55,000 nucleotides of DNA, taken from the NCBI GenBank assembly GCA_964020155.1, contig OZ026569.1, positions 1,370,254 to 1,425,253 of the forward strand. Direction: 5' to 3'. Source of the stretch: Chondrilla cf. caribensis (lineage: Eukaryota > Porifera > Demospongiae > Chondrillida > Chondrillidae). This document shows positions 37,101-46,634 of the stretch, one piece after another. Each line of letters opens with the position of its first letter. Positions within the stretch are counted from its first letter, which is position 1. A program made the position numbers and the translations under genes. The notes beneath the pieces are model-generated. The model worked only from the letters and a program-made list of their open reading frames with translations. It made no database searches and was not told where the DNA came from.

Positions 37101-37723
37101 TGATGCTTTTCTTGCTAAACATGAAGAAGCCTTTGTCAGATATGCTGGTGCTCAAGAAGTAGCTTCAGAGCTACGAAGAAGGAAGGTCATTCCAGAATGT
37201 GTTGAGACCAAGATAGAAATAGCTCTAGACAGGAAGACAGCAAATGGTCTCCTCTACGACCACCTCTATGCTCAAGGTACCTTCCAAACCCTGGAGATAG
37301 TCTGTGATGTGTTCATTGGAGAAGAAGGCTATCCCAGAATGAACCAACTTGGAAAGGAGATGAGAGAAGACTTGAGACATATACTCTCTTGTAAGTTACC
37401 ATGCATAGATGGATTTGACTGTCAAAGTTAGTGGCAAACCCGTACTATGCTGAAATTTGTAGTTGAGCTACTCCTGAAGCAACGGTTTGCAAAAGGGGTT
37501 GCAATGGACAGGTATCTAGATTTGGCCTGTCAAAGCAGAGTAGATAATCAGAAATATTATGATTAAGGGCTGGGAGAAGATCTTGAGTAACTCTATTGAA
37601 CCCGGTTTAATTTACCAATGTATGAACATTATAATAGTGTGTGTGGAGATATGTATCAATTTTATGTATTTTAAATGACTTCTTTTTGTTAATAGCATTT
37701 AATTCATTTCATTATTTGCAGGA
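34120..37723 (+). CDS. ANK-CARD protein, gene D (intact, no Death domain)
   Basis: Exons 34120..36865, 37088..37390 (303 nt) and 37722..37723 give 1,016 residues. It starts MGNHIHLAYW. About 20 ankyrin repeats cover residues 1-840, then GGERGDKITDREEMRNRI and a coiled coil to about 895. The CARD-like exon reads AGAQEVASELRRRKVIPE, LLYDHLYAQGTFQTLE and a GYP motif. The donor CTT|GTAAGT leaves one T; the next exon begins GA, so the splice itself makes the TGA stop. Gene E has the same junction. Unlike A, C and F there is no Death-domain exon downstream. The ANK array is distant from the A and C types. Gene D lies head-to-head with remnant P and ends toward the 3' side of F. Function as for its siblings, but with only one death-fold partner surface. 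Confidence 0.8.
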
Positions 37724-37817
37724 CATTGCAATCTGTAGCATGTTGTGCTGGAAAAGAAAAGAACACTCCAATTCTTTAATGAGATTATATATCCCCAGTG
37801 ACAGTCAATCTAACTCA

Positions 37818-37819
<2 letters not shown>

Positions 37820-37890
<71 letters not shown>
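37820..37890. repeat. (TG)n microsatellite in the gene D 3' UTR
   Basis: About 70 bp of pure TG, downstream of the spliced stop codon. Confidence 0.95.
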
Positions 37891-37894
<4 letters not shown>

Positions 37895-37955
37895 ATATTA
37901 TTACATAAATTATCACTCTAAGGCTACAATTATGCAGGTATTCATTTTATAAATA

Positions 37956-38434
37956 CAGTGGGACCCCTATAATCTGGCCCCCTGAAATACGGACACCGCG
38001 CTAAAACAGACGCTTAATCTTGGAACGAACTTTTTCCGTATTGCAATGTATGTAAAGTGCCCCCTGAAAAACGGACTTTCGTTATTCCGTAATACGAACG
38101 GGAAAATATGAACCAGTGTATATAGATCAGTATTAAATTATACACAATAAAGCGGACAAACCAATTTTTCCACCAATACCTTTGGTCCTGACAATCCATA
38201 CGAGCAGGGGATTCGAGGTCAAAATGTGATCGTTAGGAAGTATTTGTTACGAAGATGATTTGAATTGTACTGTATTACCTATGTCTCTAAGAAAATTGAG
38301 ATTTAGATCGACGATATAGTTCAATATGTCCATTGATTTCAATCATAAGTACATAACCCCTGAAATAAGGACACCCCTATAATCAGGACACGAAAAGACT
38401 GACCCAAGGTGTCCTGATTACAGGGGTCCCACTG
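37956..38434. mobile_element. Pogo/Tigger-like MITE (479 bp)
   Basis: The inverted ends are CAGTGGGACCCCTATAATC on the left and GATTACAGGGGTCCCACTG on the right, flanked by TA (37954-37955 and 38435-38436). Inner subrepeats (GGACACC, CCCCTGAAAT) recur near both ends. No transposase ORF. Confidence 0.9.
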
Positions 38435-38828
38435 TATATAGCAAATTTAGCGAGTGATGCAAAATATCATATCATGATTATTAATCACATTGGCATATAA
38501 ATGAGTATATATGTACGAAACATACATTATAATTAATATTAATTGTTATTGTAATTAAGTACATGCTGTACATGTACACATATTAACATAACCATTTCTA
38601 TCATATACCCATAATATTTATTCATAAAATTGTCCACTGCAATATTATGTGCACATACGTATGACATTGTATTGTCACAGTCATTATTATTATTATGTTC
38701 CTCTATAAGAATATTATTATTATGCATATCCTTAATGTATCAAATGACTCCACAACTTTATTCATTAATACCATTGTACTACAATTGCATTACAAATTCA
38801 AATAAAATGTACTAAAGCTAATTCCTAT

Positions 38829-39372
38829 CAGTGTTGTGGGTAACGCATTACTCTGGTATTTAGTTACGTAATATTATTACACTACTGGTAATCAAGTAAT
38901 ATAACGAAATACCTGTCTTGTAACGAATAATATATTACATTTGAAAAGTAACGCACTACTTCATTTGCATCCAATACTGATATTGGCCATAAAAATAGTA
39001 ATAAACAAAACAAAAGGCTTATTTTAACAGAAACATACATTCAATGGTTGTAAACTGACCCTCTCGCCCACTAGCTATGATTTCCTAGCTTATGTGCTGA
39101 CCGAGAGTGACTGAGTGAAATCAACCACATGATTTCAACAAACACGAGTTGGCAAGGGTACTCGGAAAGATTGGAGACATGTGTACGAAAACTACTTTCT
39201 TTGGGTGGAAATATTATGTATCATTGTATGTATGCATGTCAATGTAATATGTAATATTATTACAAGTTACATTTGATATCAAGTAATATGTAACTGTAAC
39301 GAATTACATAAATGAAAAGTAATATGTAATAAGTAGTGTGATTACTTTTCAAAAGTAACGACCCCAACACTG
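38829..39372. mobile_element. hAT-like MITE (544 bp)
   Basis: The left end is CAGTGTTGTGGGTAACG; the right end, read inward, is CAGTGTTGGGGTCGTTACTT. The CAGTGTTGGG...GTTACTTTT signature is widespread in animal hAT-type non-autonomous elements. A 7-bp direct repeat TTCCTAT flanks it (38822-38828 and 39373-39379); hAT usually gives 8 bp. The paralogous site near 22685 beside gene C is empty. Confidence 0.8.
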
Positions 39373-39379
39373 TTCCTAT

Positions 39380-39751
39380 AGTTATAATATACATGTACTT
39401 TATAAGGGGATTTAAATTGCATTAGTCATCTTGTCCACAAGACCGGTACTGATTGCAATAAGAGAAGTTTCGAGCTCTAATCAGTACCCACCAAATAGAT
39501 GCATGCATATTATATATGTCTGCAAGTAGCTCCAGCTTCAATATAATATAATACTGACTCCTGTATGGAACAACAAGCACACTACTCCATAGCTAGATCT
39601 GGATCCATAAGAGGATACGTACATGTGCCGTCCCATTTTCTTTAATTTCATAGAATAATTATTAAATACTATACTTGGCTGTAAGAAAACAATTATTAAT
39701 GATAAGAAGACTGTTACAATAATTATTGCACATCCACTTAAAGGTAAACAG
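39380..39751. other. 3' flank of gene F
   Basis: No gene. Homologous to the flanks of C and G but lacking the minisatellite segment: it passes from TCTTGTCCACAAGACC directly to the TGATTGCAATAAGAG block that in C lies about 780 bp further on. Confidence 0.5.
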
Positions 39752-42700
39752 TTATTTGAGAACATCTCGCTGTATTCTTTCAGCAAGTTGTCCCTTCTCA
39801 GTTTCCCGGACTACCTTGATGAAGAACTCCCAGGAGTGAGGGGCTTCTTCAGCCTCTGTGGATTGTAGCCAGCTCCGCAGAAGCTTAACTAGTTGAGCAT
39901 CAGGCTTGTCATGTGTCCGCTGTATCTGGTCCCACTCCTCAGTTTGATCCAGCCATCCTGCTATCACTGTACCTTCAGAGGCTAGCTCCTTCACATACGG
40001 CATGAGGTTCACCAGTTTGAGATCTTTTGTTGGTTTCCTGACCACAGGTTCATCTGCAGAATACATTGATACAGTTCTCAAATGAATCATACATGTACAA
40101 CACAAAATGGTAAGTAGTATGCACACAGGGAGAGTGCAATAACCCAACAATATTGTATTGCACATGAAGTCCACACTGTTGATACTGTATGTACATGTAT
40201 TTACCTATAGCAACATGTGTGAAAAGATGTCACAAAGTAGGTCTGAGGGCTGCATAATATGGCAACATACAATACAATGTACACCATGCATGTGGCAACA
40301 TACCTAAGGTATGTCTGCGGATCATTTCTTCCTTCATTCTTGCTCCAAGGTGGTTCATTTGTTGATAGCCTTGTTTTCCAATGAACACATCACAGACTAT
40401 CTCCAAGGTTTTGAAGTCACCTTGATCACAGAGGTGGTCATAGAGGAGACCGTTTGCTTCATTCAGGTCCAAAGCTCTTTCTATCTTGGTCTCCACACGT
40501 TTTGAAATGACCTGTCTTCTTCGTAACTCTGAAGCTACTACTTCGGCACAAGCATCTTCCATGAAAGAGCCATAGAATTGTTCAAGGAAACCTTTGATCG
40601 GCTTGACATCACCTACACAGGATAAAAGCACTGTATGTAAACACATGTATTGTTGTAGAATTGCAGATGTGTAGCAGCACACATATATACACATGCAGCA
40701 CATGGCTTCATATTACACATAAAACACGCGCGCACACACACATACACACGCACGCACGCAGGCACGCACAACCCACCCACACACACACAAACACATCACA
40801 CACAAGCACACACACACATGTAGGCCCAGGCACATAATACCTGTTGTGATCATCTGTACAGCGCTAATCATTTGTATCGATTGTTCCATGTCTTTCATTC
40901 GTTGAATGGTTTGTGCCTTGAACTCCTGAAGGTCTATAATCTCACTCTCCATATCAGTCAATTTTAGTGTCATCGTACTCATCTTGGTGTTAAGGTCTTC
41001 AATGTGTCGTCTTAGTTCGTTTTTATCCTTGATTTTCTCCCCCCTCTCTCCACCTGCCTTGACCAACATGCTAATAATTGGTTCCAAATCGAAAATGACG
41101 GCCATATCAAGGGGAGTGACGCCTTCTTCATCCATAGCATTCACGTTACAGTGCTTAATGAGGAATTCCACCGTCAGCTGTTGATTTCTGGCATAAAGCA
41201 ACTTCTTCTCAGGAGTGTCAAAGTGCAACCCTCTCTGCACTTGCCCATTATCGAGTATTGTCAAGCCTTCTGGTCGAAGCAGAGCAAGGTGAAGAGGGGA
41301 TAAGTGGTCTGGTGATAATTCATCCACATCGATATTGGGGCTATTGGCAAGGATACGTAGTATCTCTGGATGACAGAAAAGAGCTGCCAATTGAAAGGGA
41401 GTGAGGTCTGGTGAGGAAGGGTCACCCATCTGTAGCATAGGCTGAGTGGTATTACATCCACTCTTCACGAGTTTTTCGACTACATCCATATGACCCTCAA
41501 TAATGGCTATATGAAGTGGGGTACTTCCATGTACCGTCATCTTCTCCAAACTAGCACCGGCAGCGATCAGATCAGAAACAATGCGTGTCATTCCAAAACA
41601 CGCGGCATCATAAAGAGGTGTTCGTCCAGTATTCCTGGCATCAATATCGGCTCCAAGCTGAATAAGCTTATTGATGGCATTTGACGCATTACATTTCACT
41701 GCAACATGTAAAGGAGTCTTGTAGTAATACTCAGGTTTGGGAGCAGGATAAGGAATCTGCGGGAATGCATGTAGAAGAATGTTGCATTTCCTAACTTTCG
41801 TGGGCGTGCTATCATATATGGCCGACATATCTCCGCCACGTGAAATAAGTAAGTGTATAATGTCCACTCGATCACAGCCAGCAGCAAAATGCAGTGGAGT
41901 CAACCCAAATTGCCCCTTAGTGTTGAAGTTTGCTCCAAGGTCCAGCAGTGTCCTACATAAATCCAGTGTGCCTCGTATAACAGCAACATGCAGAGGGGAC
42001 CATCCATCTGAACTAGTTGCATTCAAGTTTGCACCAGCTTTAGCCAGCACCTCAACAGCTTCAAAAGAATTGCGTAAAGCTGCAAGGTAAATGGGCGTCT
42101 CACATTTCTTTGAATCTGTTTGAACATCAACAGACTCTCCATGTTTAAGCAGAATTTCAATAGCGGGTACATCGTTGAACTGTGCTGCAAGATGTATTGG
42201 CATGAATCCAGATTTTCCATTACAACTGGATACATGACACCCAATACCGATAAGCCTTTCTAGATATACAGGTAAAATAGTGGGAGAAATCTCTTCTCTC
42301 TTCTGGTAGTATCGAATATGAAGTGCGTGCTCCAACAAACTGCATCTCTGTGGTCCCAGTGAATTGGGATCATAACCACAGTTGACGACAGCTTTCACGA
42401 AAGCGAAGAAACCTTTAATATTTGCCTCTATCACAGGTGCCAAATGATCTGTGTCTTCACATGGTTCGGTGGGAGAAAGCCCTGCATCAATGAGGGGCTT
42501 AACTACACTGGAAGACCCAAACTTTGCAGCAAGGGACAAAGCTGTACATGTGCAAGACAGGCCATAATCCTTATTTGAACACAACGGATCAGCACCAAGA
42601 GCTAGGAGTTTCTCAATGACAGCTCTATGATCATAAGCGGCAGCAGTATGGAGGGGTAAGTCACAGATATCCTCGTAGTAGACTTTATTGACGGTGGCTC

Positions 42701-43505
42701 CCGCTTTGACTAGGGTGGAAATTACATGGAAACTACCATGTGTTGTTGCCTCACAAAGAGCTCTGTGAGCTCCAGCAGTAGTGGGGTCGTATTCTTTCCT
42801 CGTCGTTATAGCCTTCACACAGGGGAGGTTCCCGTATTGAGCAGCAATGACAAGTGGTGTGTAAGCTCCTGGCTCATAGGATATGGAGAAACCAGCATCA
42901 ATCAAGACTGGAACCAAATTGGAAAAACCCATTGCAGCAACTATGCAGAGTAAATTACGGGAGGATAGAAATGCTGATCCTATACTGGCTCCTCGAGCTA
43001 ACAGCTCTGTCACACCTTCCACATCATTCATTACTACAGATAGGAAGAGGGGTGTGAAGTGGTTGGGACCTCCTGGGATGAGTGGTGCATTGATGTTCCT
43101 TCCTGAAGAGATGCAATTTAAAATCCCTTTCATCTTGGCTTCATTTTCAAGGTTTAAACAGGCTTTGGAATACGATAAGGCATGATCAGTTTCCAACTTG
43201 AAAACATAAAACGGGCGATCATATACTTTTTGATGTACCAGCAATCCTAAGGCTGTCTCCTGACATGCTTCCTGTGCAATTTGGAATGCTGTTATCCCTC
43301 CTCCAAATGTTTCATATAAGTCACCGTATGTTTGCTCAGTCAGAATAAATTCCAGGCATTTTATGCTTCCTCTGAAAACAGCAACATGGAACGGAGATGC
43401 CCCGAATGCTCCTGGACGCTTGAATAGGTCAGGAATGACTGATTCCAAATTTTGCAGTGTTATGACATCATCTTTCCAACATGCCAAGTGAATTTGATTA
43501 CCCAT
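39752..43505 (-). CDS. ANK-CARD-Death protein, gene F (intact)
   Basis: Exons 43505..40841, 40612..40304 (309 nt) and 40053..39752 (302 nt), all phase 1, give 1,091 residues. It starts MGNQIHLACW; an acceptor (TTTACAG) lies about 25 bp upstream, implying a 5' UTR intron. About 20 ankyrin repeats (residues 1-800), then GGERGEKIKDKNELRRHI and a coiled coil. The CARD-like exon is the most divergent of the set (GFLEQFYGSFMEDACAEVVA, VISKRVETKIERALDLNEAN) and six codons longer because a donor 18 nt further on is used (TTAG|GTATG). The Death-like exon reads LMPYVKELASEGTVI and LLRSWLQST. The ANK array is closest to gene C. No disabling change was seen. It lies head-to-head with E across a pogo-like transposon. 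Confidence 0.85.
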
Positions 43506-43978
43506 TGTATTCTGATAATGTCAGCCTGTAAAGGAATATGGAAGAGTTGTGCTGAAACAGAATCACATTTCATTTCATTTCATTTCATTAAATTATAAAC
43601 TTTAAGAAATGGGACCACTTAGCCAATGCAGGCTATTTTACAGGGTTGCTATGTCACATGCCAACCTGCACCCACATCACAATAACAGTGTGAAACACAT
43701 AACTATATATAGCCAATGTAATACGTACTCTGCAATAATTATGCATACACATTGTCAACTCAGATTACAACCTTCGGCATTATAATAATATACATACTTT
43801 AAGATTGTAGCTAGTAAGTATATGCTATTGGGTAGCTACTATTGAAGTGGGGTTTGAACTAGATTCATCACTTTAACAAGAATATTATTAAGTTCATTAA
43901 CAAAAACGGGAATGTTTACTGTTTCATCCGAGAATGTGTCAAAATAGCTGCAAAATTGCAAAGTATCATTGGAAGGTA
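43506..43978. other. 5' flank of gene F
   Basis: No gene. It contains a short (CATTT)n run at 43565-43590. It should include gene F's 5' UTR intron and perhaps its promoter, which the pogo-like insertion may have displaced. Confidence 0.35.
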
Positions 43979-45668
43979 GGGTGGGGGTCCCGTTTTCTGG
44001 ACAGCGCCTATTATCGGACATTTAGGAAAAAGGTATCAAGACCAAACCAATAGGAACATTTTGAATACATTATTTTAACGTGTCGAACTCTTAACTAGTA
44101 ACCTTTAATATGGCGAGTTTTGTTGGCGCTACTGATGTTCTCTTTTAGAGCTATCGAGTGTGAATTACGCCATTGTGGACGTCTATACGGAACAGCGAGG
44201 TCAGAAGTGGGCGGAGCTAAGAATGGCGTCATTTTCAATTGCGCGGGCTAGTGTCTACAGTTTACTTGTATCGTTGAAAAGTATTCACGAGGAAAGAACA
44301 TCTTAGAAGTGATTTAAACGAGACCATTCGAGGAAAAATCCCCCATTTCAAAGGTATGTTCTTGCCGTGAAAGCATATTAACTTACTGGTCCATTTATTG
44401 GACAGATATTGCTGAAGGTTTCATTGTGATTTTATTCACTAATCGTGTAGATTATCTCATGGCTGCTAAAAAGAAGCCGAAGAAACGCCAGCAATACAGT
44501 AAAAATGAATTGGAACAAGCAATCGAGAAGGTTTCTGAAGGTGAAATGTCTTTAAGGCAAGCTGAAAGAGCATTTGGGGTTCCAAAGAGTACATTATCAG
44601 ACTATGTATCCGGTAAAGTGAAGATAGGACAGGCGCAAGGACCTATATTGCCAATCGTTCATGTGCAATCAGGAGCACAGGGTCTGAATAATGAGCATGA
44701 AGATATGCGCAGAACAGAAAACAAAGAAAATGAAGGAAATGAAGATACATCAGAACGCCCACTTATAGCAACCTCATTTACCATTGAAGTAACTTCACTA
44801 AAGGAGAAACATCCAATTCTCATTACAGTGTCTTCAGTTCTTGACGACATCTTGGTTTATCCAAAGCTACCCCACAAGGAAAAACCAAGGATGAAGAAAT
44901 CTGCAGTACCCGACTACAGACATCTAACAGGGGAACAAATGATGAAATATTCAGAAACAAAAGAAAGAGAAAAAATGATTGAAGCTGAGAGGAAAGCTCG
45001 AGTACAAGCAGAACAAGAAGCTAAACACGAGGCTAGAGTGTTGGAGCCTGAAAGAAAGGCTAAGGCAAAAACGGAACGAGAAGTGAAGCCCAAAGTGAAG
45101 GAGGCAGAAAAGAAGCAAAATCGAAAAGCATCTTCAAAGATGATACAGTTACCTGCAAGCGAGAATGATTTCGAAGTTTCCGATGATGGAACCTGTGAAA
45201 TGTGTGGTACTGATAATCCTGGAAAATGGATATCGTGTGATATTTGCAGACTGTGGTATCATACGTCTTGTGTTGGACTGCTTGAATATGTCGACTCGGT
45301 GGAATGGAAATGCCCTACTTGCAACCATTAAAAATGATTGCCCTATTAGCAACTTGCATACAATTGTTGTGTTTATTATTGTATGTATCATTTTTTATGC
45401 TGAATGTATGCTTTTGATATCATAATTATGTGAATTTGACGAAATGCCCCGATTATAGCTTCCTGTCCGGATACAGGAAATCATGTCCGAAAACGGGTAA
45501 AATGGCGATCTTTGTTTCGGCAATTCTTTTCATTTCAGATGCGAACTCTTTCCTGTGGGATGAGATATATACATCTAGCATCATGTGAAGTTATAGTGTG
45601 TCAAAGTTAGGAATTGTACTGTAATTGTGCTTTATTTCTTAGCTGTCCGGAATATAGGCACCCTACCC
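43979..45668 (+). mobile_element. Pogo-like DNA transposon carrying a HTH-PHD gene (1,690 bp)
   Basis: The ends are imperfect inverted repeats: left GGGTGGGGGTCCCGTTTTCT then GGACAGC, right (read inward) GGGTAGGGTGCCTATATTCC then GGACAGC. TA flanks both ends (43977-43978 and 45669-45670), the Tc1/mariner/pogo target. The only large ORF lies inside. Because that ORF lacks a DDE domain, the element cannot move by itself. Confidence 0.75.
44459..45331 (+). CDS. Pogo-transposase-derived protein: psq-type HTH plus PHD finger, no DDE domain
   Basis: 290 residues from ATG at 44459. A likely 5' UTR intron runs from 44354 (AAG|GTATGTT) to 44450 (CGTGTAG), ending 8 bp before the start. Residues about 13-58 form a Pipsqueak/CENP-B-type helix-turn-helix (ELEQAIEKVSEGEMSLRQAE, FGVPKSTLSDYVSGK). 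The middle is acidic, then a long Lys/Glu/Arg/Ala-rich helix (about 165-235). The C-terminus is a complete C4HC3 PHD finger (CEMCG, WISCDICRLWYHTSCVGL, WKCPTC). Full pogo-family proteins of this kind have a DDE catalytic domain between HTH and the charged region; here it is absent while the frame is open. It should bind DNA and perhaps histone tails but not cut. It is either an internally deleted copy or a product with its own role, such as a repressor; the open frame favours recent deletion or selection. Confidence 0.8.
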   Translation: MAAKKKPKKRQQYSKNELEQAIEKVSEGEMSLRQAERAFGVPKSTLSDYVSGKVKIGQAQGPILPIVHVQSGAQGLNNEHEDMRRTENKENEGNEDTSERPLIATSFTIEVTSLKEKHPILITVSSVLDDILVYPKLPHKEKPRMKKSAVPDYRHLTGEQMMKYSETKEREKMIEAERKARVQAEQEAKHEARVLEPERKAKAKTEREVKPKVKEAEKKQNRKASSKMIQLPASENDFEVSDDGTCEMCGTDNPGKWISCDICRLWYHTSCVGLLEYVDSVEWKCPTCNH

Positions 45669-45670
45669 TA

Positions 45671-46617
45671 TATGAAATAACCTGATTTAACTAGTAGCTA
45701 TTCAGCTAGAATCATACGGTTAGCTAAGTGATCAAACATAGATTCGTCTGTTTTTTTATTGCTGAATTGTACATTTGGTCAATCTTAAAGTCAATGCTAT
45801 GATCAACCACGTCTGACTCACTTCGAATCTTCAATAATTCACGGGAACTCGTAACAGCTCTTTCTTAGATAATGACACGTGACTTAGGCGAGCTGTAATC
45901 AGATATTTTATAGGCACACATGCACCCAGCTCACCTCCATATTCGGTAATTATTATGACGTTGCAGTTGCTACGCTAGCTGGTCACGCTTCTCGTAACCC
46001 GAGGCTACAATATTACTACAAGTCTTGCAAGTTATACCCTTTGGATGCTGTAATCAGTACGCTTCGTATCGGATTATTCTAACCTAAGAAAACGAATTCC
46101 GCGTTTCATCAGTTCGACGGTCGAGTCGCCTACACCCCTGACTCCCAAGTCAGTATCACACTGGCCTATAAATTCCGTTGGAGTCCATCGATGAACATCA
46201 GGTTAGGTAATAAAATGTTCTGTTGTTACAGTAAAAGTGTGCGTGTGAATGTAAAAGTAATGTCGATGAACAGATGGTGCATTTGTAGTGTCACTGCGTC
46301 CCATCAACACCAGGAATGCTTTAAAACCTTCCACATTACTCTGTGAATAGCTGAACGAATTGTCTACAGACATTTACATGTGTACTCATTGACAATGTTT
46401 TCGTGTTCATTGTGTAGGGCTAGACCTACAATGCACTCCTACTGAGAATGCCTGGGTGAACATGCTGTAGTAATAGTTTTAGTGAATCCAACATCAATGC
46501 ATTAATTAAGTTCTTTCTGTTGAGGTATTATTAATAATAATATAGTTTGCATGTAGCCTTCATCTGTACTGTATTTCCATTTACATATAGGATCCATTGT
46601 GACAAAAACAGTTTGAA
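45671..46617. other. 5' flank of gene E
   Basis: No ORF of note. 45840-46180 is somewhat richer in CG dinucleotides and could hold the gene E promoter. I find no match to the A-type promoter block, so no A-type gene is detectable here. Confidence 0.35.
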
Positions 46618-46634
46618 GACATACTGTACGAACA

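Noticed and set aside
44426..44458. Extended N-terminus for the HTH-PHD protein
   Set aside because: The extension has no ATG and crosses a likely intron acceptor at 44450; the ATG at 44459 fits better.
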